Shown here: piece by piece, positions 18,469-27,437 of the stretch
Layout: each line of letters opens with the position of its first letter
Position numbering within the stretch: position 1 is the stretch's first letter
From: Giesbergeria sp.
GTDB lineage: Bacteria; Pseudomonadota; Gammaproteobacteria; Burkholderiales; Burkholderiaceae_C
Direction of reading: 5' to 3'
Length of the DNA stretch: 56,708 bases
Assembly (NCBI GenBank): GCA_023150295.1
Contig: JAKLLE010000015.1
Coordinates: 1 to 56,708 of the forward strand
Translations under genes and position numbers: made by a program
The notes under the pieces: model-generated
Databases searched by the model: none
The model's input: only the letters and a program-made list of their open reading frames with translations
Told to the model about the DNA's origin: nothing

Positions 18469-18890
18469 CCATCCACCGACGCGCTCCAGCGTTCGCCCCA
18501 GCCACCGCTGCGCTCGCGTTCCAGTTGGCGGCGGTCGCGTTTGGTGGGGCGGCCTTCGCTTAGGGCCAGGGCGGGTTCGGGGGCCAGGCGGCGCAGTTCC
18601 TGCAGGTGCTCGCGTGCCGCGATGCTGTCGGCCGTTTCTTCATAGAGCAACTGGGCGACCGGCGCAGGCCCGCGCTGCGCGCTGAGGGCGCGTACAGTCA
18701 CGGTGCGCTGCACCGGGCCTTGGCGCAGCACCACCGTGTCTCCCGGCCGCACCTCGCGCGAGGCTTTGGCGGTCTGGCCATTGACCATGACCCGGCCCTT
18801 GCCGATTTCTTCGGCCGCGATGCTGCGTGTCTTGAAAAAGCGTGCGCACCACAGCCACTTGTCGATGCGCATGGAATCCAGGGTATTCAT
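18465..18890 (-). CDS. hslR: ribosome-associated heat shock protein Hsp15 (S4 domain)
   Basis: A 141-residue RNA-binding protein that recognises stalled 50S subunits carrying nascent chains after heat shock. The S4 domain starts at MRIDKWLWCARFFKTRS and continues through IGKGRVMVNGQTAKASREVRPG. A basic, Arg-rich C-terminal tail follows (RPTKRDRRQLERERSGG), as in E. coli HslR. ATG 18890 gives six extra residues (MNTLDS) before the canonical MRIDKWLW; ATG 18872 is an alternative. Its 3' end abuts the transposase remnant, and its last codons were not obviously altered by that insertion. Confidence 0.92.
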   Translation of the reverse strand: MNTLDSMRIDKWLWCARFFKTRSIAAEEIGKGRVMVNGQTAKASREVRPGDTVVLRQGPVQRTVTVRALSAQRGPAPVAQLLYEETADSIAAREHLQELRRLAPEPALALSEGRPTKRDRRQLERERSGGWGERWSASVDG

Positions 18891-18941
18891 GGAGGCATTG
18901 TGCCGCGGGGCGTGGCGGCCTGCGCGCTACCATCGGGGCCC

Positions 18942-20460
<1,519 letters not shown>

Positions 20461-20462
<2 letters not shown>

Positions 20463-20499
20463 CTGGATTCCAGACAAGCGGATTGTCTGAAATCCAGTC
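20461..20499. promoter_or_regulatory. activator binding palindrome (UAS 1)
   Basis: GACTGGATTCCAGACAA and TTGTCTGAAATCCAGTC are 17-bp inverted arms with one mismatch, separated by GCGGA. The core CAGACAA-N5-TTGTCTG recurs, with one change, upstream of the next binding-protein gene. It overlaps the activator stop codon and lies about 54 bp upstream of a sigma-54 promoter. Confidence 0.75.
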
Positions 20500-20552
20500 G
20501 AAATCGGATGGCTTGACGCGGTTGTGACGGGGATGTGACGCGGCGAAGCGGT

Positions 20553-20568
20553 TGGCACGAATGCTGCT
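20553..20568 (+). promoter_or_regulatory. sigma-54 promoter 1 (first binding-protein gene)
   Basis: TGGCACGAATGCTGCT matches TGGCACG-N4-TTGCA at all invariant positions (GG at -24, GC at -12). The expected start of transcription is about 26 nt before the ATG at 20605. Confidence 0.8.
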
Positions 20569-20604
20569 GCATGGGGTGACAACCCAACCGCAGGAGACAT
20601 CCCC

Positions 20605-21855
20605 ATGCACCGCAGAACCCTGGTGGCCTTGACCGCCCTGGCCACCGGCTTGCCCGCCGCCACCGCTGCCCTGGCGCAGACAGGCGAAATCCGCATTGCG
20701 CACGTGTACAGCAAGACCGGCCCGCTGGAGGCGTACGGCAAGCAGACGCAGACTGGGCTGATGATGGGGCTGAACTACGCCACGGGCGGCAGCATGACCA
20801 TCAACGGCAAAAAGCTGGTGGTGATTGAAAAAGACGACCAGGGCAAGCCCGACCTGGGCAAGAGCCTGCTGGCGGCGGCCTACTCGGACGACAAGGCCGA
20901 CATTGCTGTCGGCCCCACCAGCTCGGGCGTGGCGCTGGCGCTGCTGCCGGTGGCCGAGGAATACAAGAAGATCCTGCTGGTCGAGCCCGCCGTGGCCGAT
21001 GCGATCACCGGCGACAAGTGGAACAAGTACATCTTCCGCACCGGCCGCAACAGCAGCCAGGACGCCATCAGCAATGCCGTGGCCATCGACAAGCCCGGCG
21101 TGACGGTGGCCACGCTGGCGCAGGACTATGCCTTTGGGCGCGACGGCGTGAAAGCCTTCAAGGACGCGCTGAAGAACGCCAAGCTCGTGCACGAGGAATA
21201 CCTGCCCACCAACACCACGGACTTCACCGCCGGTGCCCAGCGCCTGATCGACAAGCTCAAGGACCAGCCGGGGCGCAAGATCATCTTCATCATCTGGGCG
21301 GGCGCAGGCAACCCGTTCAAGATCGCGGACCTGGACTTGAAGCGCTACGGCATCGAGATCGCCACGGGCGGCAACATCCTGCCCGCCATGGTGGCCTACA
21401 ACCAGTTTCCGGGCATGGAAGGGGCCACGTACTACTACTTTGGCTTCTCGCGCAACCCGGCCAACCTGTGGCTGGTGACCAACCACTACACCCAGTTCAA
21501 ATCACCGCCCGACTTCTTCACCGCCGGGGGCTTCACCGCCGCCATGGCGCTGGTCAAGGCGCTCAAGACCACCGGCGGGGACACCGAAACCCAGCGCCTG
21601 ATCCGCACCATGGAGGGCATGAGCTTTGAGTCCCCCAAGGGCTGGATGAGCTTCCGCAAGGAAGACCACCAAGCGTTGCAAAGCATGTACCACTTCCGCG
21701 TATCGGCTGGTGCGCGGCCCGGCACGCTGGCCGACCTGCGCCTGGTGCGCGAGATCCGTCAGGAGGAGATGGATCTGCCCATACGCAACGCCCGGCAAGA
21801 CACCGTACAAACCCTGACAAAAACACAGACAATTGTTCAAAAATCAGACAATTGA
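20605..21855 (+). CDS. HAAT-type ABC transporter substrate-binding protein 1 (probable 3-hydroxybutyrate/oligomer)
   Basis: A 416-residue periplasmic binding protein of the branched-chain-amino-acid (LivJ/K, type I) class. A Sec signal peptide (1-25, ending AALAQ) precedes TGEIRIAHVYSKTGPLEAYG, the usual opening of these proteins. The region from about residue 25 to 265 is almost identical to the next gene, while the C-terminal lobe is clearly diverged. It ends with a 19-residue tail absent from the second copy (QDTVQTLTKTQTIVQKSDN), encoded by DNA that also holds part of the next regulatory site. GGAG precedes ATG 20605. Its setting in a PHB degradation cluster suggests 3-hydroxybutyrate or a short oligomer as ligand, not leucine; this is inference. 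Confidence 0.85.
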   Translation: MHRRTLVALTALATGLPAATAALAQTGEIRIAHVYSKTGPLEAYGKQTQTGLMMGLNYATGGSMTINGKKLVVIEKDDQGKPDLGKSLLAAAYSDDKADIAVGPTSSGVALALLPVAEEYKKILLVEPAVADAITGDKWNKYIFRTGRNSSQDAISNAVAIDKPGVTVATLAQDYAFGRDGVKAFKDALKNAKLVHEEYLPTNTTDFTAGAQRLIDKLKDQPGRKIIFIIWAGAGNPFKIADLDLKRYGIEIATGGNILPAMVAYNQFPGMEGATYYYFGFSRNPANLWLVTNHYTQFKSPPDFFTAGGFTAAMALVKALKTTGGDTETQRLIRTMEGMSFESPKGWMSFRKEDHQALQSMYHFRVSAGARPGTLADLRLVREIRQEEMDLPIRNARQDTVQTLTKTQTIVQKSDN

Positions 21856-21863
21856 TATGTCTG
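21826..21863. promoter_or_regulatory. activator binding sites (UAS 2)
   Basis: CAGACAA-TTGAT-ATGTCTG (21845-21863) has the same 7-5-7 layout as UAS 1 with one arm mismatch. An extra half-site CAGACAA lies at 21826-21832, and a further TAGACAA at 21869-21875. The block overlaps the end of the first binding-protein gene and lies about 62 bp upstream of sigma-54 promoter 2. Confidence 0.65.
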
Positions 21864-21924
21864 AAAAATAGACAAATTATTCTGATCGCTTGCAATAATC
21901 GTTACCAATCAACGATGTACATGC

Positions 21925-21940
21925 TGGCACGAAGTGTGCA
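21925..21940 (+). promoter_or_regulatory. sigma-54 promoter 2 (second binding-protein gene)
   Basis: TGGCACGAAGTGTGCA fits TGGCACG-N4-TTGCA with one change in the -12 element outside the invariant GC. The predicted transcript starts about 20 nt before ATG 21972. Confidence 0.8.
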
Positions 21941-21971
21941 ATATGCAGTCATCACCACAGGAGGCAATCCC

Positions 21972-23156
21972 ATGCAACGACGCACCATGATCTCTCTGGC
22001 CGCTCTGGCCGCCACGCTGTCCACCGCTGCCCTGGCGCAGACAGGCGAAATCCGCATTGCGCACGTGTACAGCAAGACCGGCCCGCTGGAGGCGTACGGC
22101 AAGCAGACGCAGACCGGCCTGATGATGGGGCTGAGCTACGCCACAGGCGGCAGCATGACCATCAACGGCAAGAAGCTTGTGGTGATCGAGAAGGACGACC
22201 AAGGCAAGCCCGACCTGGGCAAGAGCCTGCTGGCAGCGGCCTACTCGGACGACAAGGCCGACATTGCCGTGGGCCCCACGAGCTCGGGCGTGGCGCTGGC
22301 CATGCTGCCGGTGGCCGAGGAATACAAGAAGATCCTGCTGGTCGAGCCCGCCGTGGCCGATGCGATCACCGGCGACAAGTGGAACAAGTACATCTTCCGC
22401 ACCGGCCGCAACAGCAGCCAGGACGCGATCAGCAATGCCGTGGCCATCGACAAGCCCGGCGTGACGGTGGCCACGCTCGCGCAGGACTACGCCTTCGGCC
22501 GTGACGGCGTGAAGGCCTTCAAGGACGCGCTCAAGAACGCCAAGCTCGTGCACGAGGAATACCTGCCCACCAACACCACGGACTTCACCGCCGGTGCCCA
22601 GCGCCTGATCGACAAGCTCAAGGACCAGCCGGGGCGCAAGATCATCTTCATCATCTGGGCGGGAGCGGGCAACCCGTTCAAGATCGCGGACCTGGACTTG
22701 AAGCGCTACGGCATCGAGATCGCCACGGGTGGCAACATCCTGCCCGCTATGGCCAGCTACAAGAACTTCCCCGGCATGGAAGGCGCCACCTACTACTACT
22801 TCGGCATTCCCAAGAACCCGGTGAACGAGGCACTGGTGGCCGCCCACTACAAGGAGTACAAGACCCCGCCCGACTTCTTCACCGCCGGGGGCTTTACGGC
22901 TGCCATGGCCCTGGTCACCGCGCTCAAGACCACCAATGGCGACACCAACACCAACAAGCTCATCAAGACCATGGAAGGCATGAGCTTTGAGACGCCCAAG
23001 GGCAAGATGACCTTCCGCGCCGAAGACCACCAGGCCATGCAGAGCATGTACCACTTCAAGATCAAGGTGGACCCGGCCTTTGCCTGGGGCGTGCCTGAAC
23101 TGGTGCGCGAGATCAAGCCCGAGGAAATGCAGATCCCGATCCGCAACAAGCGCTGA
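21972..23156 (+). CDS. HAAT-type ABC transporter substrate-binding protein 2 (probable 3-hydroxybutyrate/oligomer)
   Basis: A 394-residue paralogue of the preceding gene, with signal peptide (MQRRTMISLAALAATLSTAALA) and type I binding-protein fold. Between AQTGEIR and GGNILPAM only two residues differ (S for N, M for L). After that point, which would include much of the ligand-contacting second lobe, identity drops sharply (ASYKNFPGMEG against VAYNQFPGMEG, then many changes). It ends IPIRNKR without the tail of copy 1. AGGAGG precedes ATG 21972. A terminator follows before the depolymerase gene, so this gene may be made in excess over the permease, as is common for binding proteins. Confidence 0.87.
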   Translation: MQRRTMISLAALAATLSTAALAQTGEIRIAHVYSKTGPLEAYGKQTQTGLMMGLSYATGGSMTINGKKLVVIEKDDQGKPDLGKSLLAAAYSDDKADIAVGPTSSGVALAMLPVAEEYKKILLVEPAVADAITGDKWNKYIFRTGRNSSQDAISNAVAIDKPGVTVATLAQDYAFGRDGVKAFKDALKNAKLVHEEYLPTNTTDFTAGAQRLIDKLKDQPGRKIIFIIWAGAGNPFKIADLDLKRYGIEIATGGNILPAMASYKNFPGMEGATYYYFGIPKNPVNEALVAAHYKEYKTPPDFFTAGGFTAAMALVTALKTTNGDTNTNKLIKTMEGMSFETPKGKMTFRAEDHQAMQSMYHFKIKVDPAFAWGVPELVREIKPEEMQIPIRNKR

Positions 23157-23208
23157 TTCCGGTTGGCGAGGCCCGGCGCGCCAGCGCGTGCGCCGGGGTA
23201 CATCCCGC

Positions 23209-23230
23209 AGGGGCGGCCGCCCCTCTTTTT
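23209..23230 (+). terminator. terminator after the second binding-protein gene
   Basis: AGGGGC-GGCC-GCCCCT followed by CTTTTT. A second GC-rich hairpin (CCCGGCGC / GCGCCGGGG) lies just upstream. Partial read-through would supply the depolymerase and transporter genes. Confidence 0.7.
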
Positions 23231-23309
23231 CCAGTGAACGCAAGAACCCCGGGCACACGGGGAGGGTGGGCTGTTGCCTGCCCCCACAACCCCACAGGAG
23301 ACAGACAAC

Positions 23310-24782
23310 ATGACGATGAAATTCCTTCAGACGGCGGCCGCCGTGGCAGCGTGTGCGATGGCGGGTTCGGCCTGGGCGGCGGTGGAACTGCCCGCCCTGC
23401 AACTCGACAAAACCCAGACCACGGTTTCGGGCCTGTCCTCGGGCGGTTACATGGCGGTGCAGTTGCACGTGGCGTTTTCCTCGGTGTTTGCCAAGGGAGC
23501 GGGCGTGGTGGCGGGCGGCCCGTTCTACTGCGCCGAGGGATCGGTGGTCAACGCCACGGGGCGTTGCATGGCCAGCCCTGCGGGCATTCCCACCAGCACG
23601 CTGGTGAACACCACCCAGACCTGGGCCAGCCAGGGGCATGTGGACCCGGTGTCCCACCTGCAGAACTCCAAGGTCTATCTGTTCTCGGGCTCGGTGGACA
23701 GCGTGGTCAAGACCGGCGTCATGGACGCCCTCAAGACCTACTACAACAGCTTTGTGCCTGCCGCCAACGTGGTGTACAAAAAAGACATCGCGGCAGAACA
23801 TGCCCTGGTGACCGACGACTACGGCAGCGCCTGCTCGGTCAAGGGCTCGCCCTACATCAACGACTGCAACTTCGACCTGGCCGGTGCCATGCTTCAGCAC
23901 CTGTACGGGCCGCTCAACGCGCGCAGCAGCGCGGCCCTGCCCGAGAGCAGCTTTGTCGAGTTCAAGCAAAGCAGCTTCATCAGCGGCCACGGCATGGCCA
24001 GCACTGGCTGGGCCTACATCCCGCAGGCCTGCCAGAGCGGCGCTACCTGCCGCCTGCACGTCGCGCTGCACGGCTGCAAGCAGAACGTGAGCGATGTGCA
24101 GCAGCAGTACGTGCGCAACACCGGCTTCAACCGCTGGGCCGAGACCAACAACATCGTGGTGCTGTACCCGCAAACCAGCACCGCCGCCACCAACAGTTGC
24201 TGGGACTGGTGGGGCTACGACAGCGCCAACTACGCCAAGAAGACCGGCCCGCAGATGGCCGCCATCAAGGCCATGGTGGACCGCCTGGGCAGCGGCGGTA
24301 CCACGCCGCCCGACCCCGACCCGGTGCTGCTGCCTGCCCCCACGGGCGTGAGTGCTTCGGGCGCCACGGCCAGCAGCATGGCCCTGGGCTGGAACAGCGT
24401 AGCCGGGGCCGACGGCTACCACGTGTACCGCAACGGCAACAAGGTCAATGCGCTCACCGTCTATGGCACCAGCTACACCGACACCGGCCTGGCCGCCTCC
24501 ACCACCTACCAGTGGACGGTGCGTGCCGTGGACGCCCAGGGCGTGGAAGGCACCGCCTCGGCCCCCGTATCGGCCACCACCCTGGCGGCCGGCGGTGGCG
24601 AGACACCCACCTGCACCACCGCCAGCAACTACAGCCACACCCTGGCGGGCCGTGCCTATGCGCTGTACGGTTTCACCTACGCCAATGGTTCGGGCCAGGG
24701 CATGGGGTGGTGGAACATTTTCACGACCACCACACTGAAGAAAACCGGCCCCAACTACTACGTGATCGGCACCTGCCCCTGA
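23310..24782 (+). CDS. phaZ: extracellular poly(3-hydroxybutyrate) depolymerase
   Basis: A 490-residue secreted enzyme that cuts PHB outside the cell. Signal peptide 1-24 (ending GSAWA). The catalytic domain (about 25-330) carries the lipase box near its N-terminus, GLSSG with S43 as nucleophile, the mark of type 2 catalytic domains. D130 (SGSVDSVV) and H164 (AEHALVT) complete the triad with the spacing known from this group, and LHVALHGC is the esterase/depolymerase motif. A Pro/Asp linker leads to one fibronectin type III domain (341-424), then the PHB-binding domain (about 434-490, CTTASNYSHTLAGRAYALYG). AGGAG precedes ATG 23310. A weak -24/-12-like GG-N10-GC lies at 23267-23282. Confidence 0.93.
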   Translation: MTMKFLQTAAAVAACAMAGSAWAAVELPALQLDKTQTTVSGLSSGGYMAVQLHVAFSSVFAKGAGVVAGGPFYCAEGSVVNATGRCMASPAGIPTSTLVNTTQTWASQGHVDPVSHLQNSKVYLFSGSVDSVVKTGVMDALKTYYNSFVPAANVVYKKDIAAEHALVTDDYGSACSVKGSPYINDCNFDLAGAMLQHLYGPLNARSSAALPESSFVEFKQSSFISGHGMASTGWAYIPQACQSGATCRLHVALHGCKQNVSDVQQQYVRNTGFNRWAETNNIVVLYPQTSTAATNSCWDWWGYDSANYAKKTGPQMAAIKAMVDRLGSGGTTPPDPDPVLLPAPTGVSASGATASSMALGWNSVAGADGYHVYRNGNKVNALTVYGTSYTDTGLAASTTYQWTVRAVDAQGVEGTASAPVSATTLAAGGGETPTCTTASNYSHTLAGRAYALYGFTYANGSGQGMGWWNIFTTTTLKKTGPNYYVIGTCP

Positions 24783-24836
24783 CGTGCGCAGCGCGGGTGC
24801 CCCAAGGACGATGATTGTGAAAGTGAGCAAGAACCC

Positions 24837-25619
24837 ATGAGTACCCTGGCCACCCGGGACTTGACCATCCGCTTTGGCGGCCACGTGGCGGTCAATGCTG
24901 TGACCTGCGCTTTTGAGCCAGGCACGCTGACCGCCATCGTGGGCCCCAACGGCGCGGGCAAGACCACCTACTTCAACCTGATCTCCGGTCAGCTCAAGGC
25001 CACCAGCGGCAGTGTGACGCTGGGTGGACGCGAGCTGACGGGGCAGTCCGTCTCGCAGCGCACGCGCGCCGGGCTGGGGCGGGCGTTCCAGCTCACCAAT
25101 CTGTTTCCCAACCTCACGGTGCTGGAGAACGTGCGCCTGGCCGTGCAGGCCACGCAAGAGGGCAAGCACCACCGGGGCCTGAACCTCTGGAGCATCTGGA
25201 GCGACCACCGCCAGCTCACCGAGCGGGCGCAGGCCATCCTGCACCAGGTGGCGATGTTCGAGCGCCGCGATACCCCCGTGGCCAGCCTGCCGCACGGCGA
25301 CCAGCGCAAGCTTGAAGTCGCGCTGCTCATGGCGCTGGAGCCGCAGGTGTACATGTTCGACGAGCCCACGGCAGGCATGAGCCACGACGAGGCGCCCGTG
25401 ATCCTGAACCTGATCCGCGAGCTGAAGAAGGACAAGACCAAGATCATCCTGCTGGTGGAGCACAAGATGGACGTGGTGCGCGAGCTGGCCGACCGCATCA
25501 TCGTGCTGACCAACGGCACGCTGGTGGCCGACGGCCTGCCGGCCGAGGTGATCGCATCGCCCGTGGTGCAGGAAGCCTACCTGGGCGTGAGCAAGGACGC
25601 AGACAAGGAGGCCGCATGA
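24837..25619 (+). CDS. ABC transporter ATP-binding protein, LivG-type
   Basis: A 260-residue ATPase of the HAAT (branched-chain amino acid) importer class. Walker A GPNGAGKT (36-43), Q-loop at AFQLTNLFPNLTVLENV, Walker B VYMFDEPTAGMS, and the H-loop in LLVEHKMDVV. The ABC signature is LPHGDQRKLEVA, the LPxGxQ form common in LivG proteins. It overlaps the next ATPase gene by four bases (ATGA), showing translational coupling. Upstream is the PHB depolymerase gene with a 54-bp gap. Substrate is inferred from the cluster. Confidence 0.92.
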   Translation: MSTLATRDLTIRFGGHVAVNAVTCAFEPGTLTAIVGPNGAGKTTYFNLISGQLKATSGSVTLGGRELTGQSVSQRTRAGLGRAFQLTNLFPNLTVLENVRLAVQATQEGKHHRGLNLWSIWSDHRQLTERAQAILHQVAMFERRDTPVASLPHGDQRKLEVALLMALEPQVYMFDEPTAGMSHDEAPVILNLIRELKKDKTKIILLVEHKMDVVRELADRIIVLTNGTLVADGLPAEVIASPVVQEAYLGVSKDADKEAA

Positions 25620-26344
25620 GCACCCCCAATCTTCTGGAACTCAAGGGCGTGCACACCCACATCGGGGCGTACCACATCCTGCACGGCGTGGACCTGGCCG
25701 TGCCGCGCGGCGAGCTGACCATGCTGCTGGGCCGCAATGGCGCAGGCAAGACGACCACGCTGCGCACCATCATGGGCCTGTGGCAGGCCTCGCAGGGCAG
25801 CATCCACTTTGGCGGGCAGGACATCACGCGCATGCACACGCCGCAGATCGCGGGCCTGAACATTGCCTATGTGCCCGAGAACATGGGCATCTTCGCCGAC
25901 CTCACGGTGAAGGAAAACATGCTGCTGGCCGCGCGCAAGGCCAGCCATGCGGGGCAGATGGACGAGTCGCGCCTGCAGTGGATCTTCAAGCTGTTCCCGG
26001 CGGTGGAGAAGTTCTGGAACCACCCCGCGGGCAAGCTCAGCGGCGGGCAGAAGCAGATGCTGGCCGTGAGCCGCGCCATCGTCGAGCCGCGCGAGCTGCT
26101 CATCGTGGACGAGCCCAGCAAGGGCCTGGCCCCGGCCATCATCAACAACATGATCGACGCCTTTGACCAGCTCAAGAAGAGCGGCGTGACCATCCTGCTG
26201 GTCGAGCAGAACATCCACTTTGCCAAGCGCCTGGGCGATGCCGTGGCTGTGATGGACAACGGCCGCGTGGTGCACGCCGGCCGCATGGCCGACCTGGCCG
26301 CCGACGAGGCGCTGCAGCAGTCCCTGCTGGGACTCGCACTCTGA
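25616..26344 (+). CDS. ABC transporter ATP-binding protein, LivF-type
   Basis: A 242-residue second ATPase of the importer. Walker A GRNGAGKT (39-46), signature LSGGQKQMLAVSRAI, Walker B LLIVDEPSKGLAP, H-loop LLVEQNIHFA (Gln-Asn in place of the usual His, typical of LivF). It begins inside the stop of the LivG-type gene. It is separated from the permease genes by 96 bp that hold copy C of the intergenic repeat. Confidence 0.92.
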   Translation: MSTPNLLELKGVHTHIGAYHILHGVDLAVPRGELTMLLGRNGAGKTTTLRTIMGLWQASQGSIHFGGQDITRMHTPQIAGLNIAYVPENMGIFADLTVKENMLLAARKASHAGQMDESRLQWIFKLFPAVEKFWNHPAGKLSGGQKQMLAVSRAIVEPRELLIVDEPSKGLAPAIINNMIDAFDQLKKSGVTILLVEQNIHFAKRLGDAVAVMDNGRVVHAGRMADLAADEALQQSLLGLAL

Positions 26345-26372
26345 GGAGGTTTATATGAAAAATATGCCTATA

Positions 26373-26418
26373 ACGCCTATGAATAAAGCGCAAGTAGCTA
26401 TAAAAATAATAGCAAAAC
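26373..26418 (-). repeat. short intergenic repeat, copy C
   Basis: Read on the minus strand: GTTTTGCTATTATTTTTATA, then GCTACTTGCGCTTTATTC. It is inserted between the ATPase and permease genes of the same operon without breaking either, so it must be tolerated in mRNA. Confidence 0.65.
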
Positions 26419-26440
26419 AAACCGCAGGAAAGGCCACGCC

Positions 26441-27424
26441 ATGAACCGCCGCGACCTGGATTGGAAACCCCTGGCCCTGGTGCCGCTGCTGGCGCTCATC
26501 GTGCTGCCGCTCATCGGCTCGCCCAGCACCTGGCTCACGCTCACGGTGGCGGGGCTGGCCATGGGCATGATCATCTTCATCATCGCCTCGGGCCTCACGC
26601 TGGTGTTCGGCCTGATGGACGTGCTGAACTTCGGCCACGGCGTGTTCATTGCGCTGGGCGCCTTTGTCGCCACCAGCGTGCTCGGCGCCATGGGCGACTG
26701 GACCGGCAGCGCCGAGCTGTGGCGCAACCTGGTGGCCGTGCTGCCCGCCATGCTGGTGGCCATGGCCGTGGCGGGTGCGCTGGGCCTGGCGTTCGAGCGC
26801 TTCATCGTGCGCCCGGTGTACGGTCAGCACCTGAAGCAGATCCTTATCACCATGGGCGGCATGATCATTGGCGAGGAGCTCATCAAGGTCATCTGGGGCC
26901 CGCAGCAGATCCCGCTGCCGTTGCCCGAGGGCATGCGCGGCTCGCTGCTGGTGGGGGATGCCGCCATCGAGAAATACCGCCTGGTCGCCGTGGCCGTGGG
27001 CCTGGTGGTGTTCGGCGTGCTGGCCTGGACGCTCTCGCGCACCAAGGTGGGCCTGCTGATCCGCGCGGGCGTGCAAGACCGCGAAATGGTCGAAAGCCTG
27101 GGCTACCGCATCCGGCGCCTGTTCGTGGGCGTGTTCGTGGCGGGCTCGGCGCTGGCAGGCCTGGGCGGCGTGATGTGGGGGCTGTACCAGCAGAACGTGG
27201 TCCCGCAGATGGGCGCGCAGGTCAACGTGCTGATCTTCATCGTCATCATCATCGGCGGCCTGGGCTCGACCGGAGGCGCCTTGATTGGCGCGCTGCTGGT
27301 GGGTCTGATGGCCAACTACACCGGCTTCCTGGCGCCCAAGGTGGCGCTGTTCTCCAACATCGCCCTGATGGTCGCCGTGCTGCTGTGGCGCCCGCAGGGT
27401 GTCTATCCCGTCACGAACCGTTGA
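26441..27424 (+). CDS. ABC transporter permease, LivH-type
   Basis: A 327-residue inner-membrane permease with about eight to nine transmembrane helices. The family motif GLTLVFGLMDVLNFGHGVFIALGAF is seen near residues 48-70 (GLMDVLNFGHG is diagnostic of LivH). The EAA-like loop near ESLGYRIRRLFVGVFVAGSALAG contacts the ATPases. The C-terminal segment VLIFIVIIIGGLGSTGGALIGA is also typical. The next permease gene starts 13 bp after this stop. Confidence 0.93.
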   Translation: MNRRDLDWKPLALVPLLALIVLPLIGSPSTWLTLTVAGLAMGMIIFIIASGLTLVFGLMDVLNFGHGVFIALGAFVATSVLGAMGDWTGSAELWRNLVAVLPAMLVAMAVAGALGLAFERFIVRPVYGQHLKQILITMGGMIIGEELIKVIWGPQQIPLPLPEGMRGSLLVGDAAIEKYRLVAVAVGLVVFGVLAWTLSRTKVGLLIRAGVQDREMVESLGYRIRRLFVGVFVAGSALAGLGGVMWGLYQQNVVPQMGAQVNVLIFIVIIIGGLGSTGGALIGALLVGLMANYTGFLAPKVALFSNIALMVAVLLWRPQGVYPVTNR

Positions 27425-27437
27425 AGAGGCGCCCGAC

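Noticed and set aside
23267-23282. A third sigma-54 promoter before the depolymerase gene
   Set aside because: Only the GG and GC positions fit and no full palindrome lies upstream, so it was not listed as a feature.
21909-25463. A very long open frame on the minus strand across the binding-protein, depolymerase and LivG-type genes
   Set aside because: It mirrors the codon bias of the plus-strand genes in GC-rich DNA, has no recognisable domain, and its composition (His/Gly/Val-rich) is typical of an antisense shadow.
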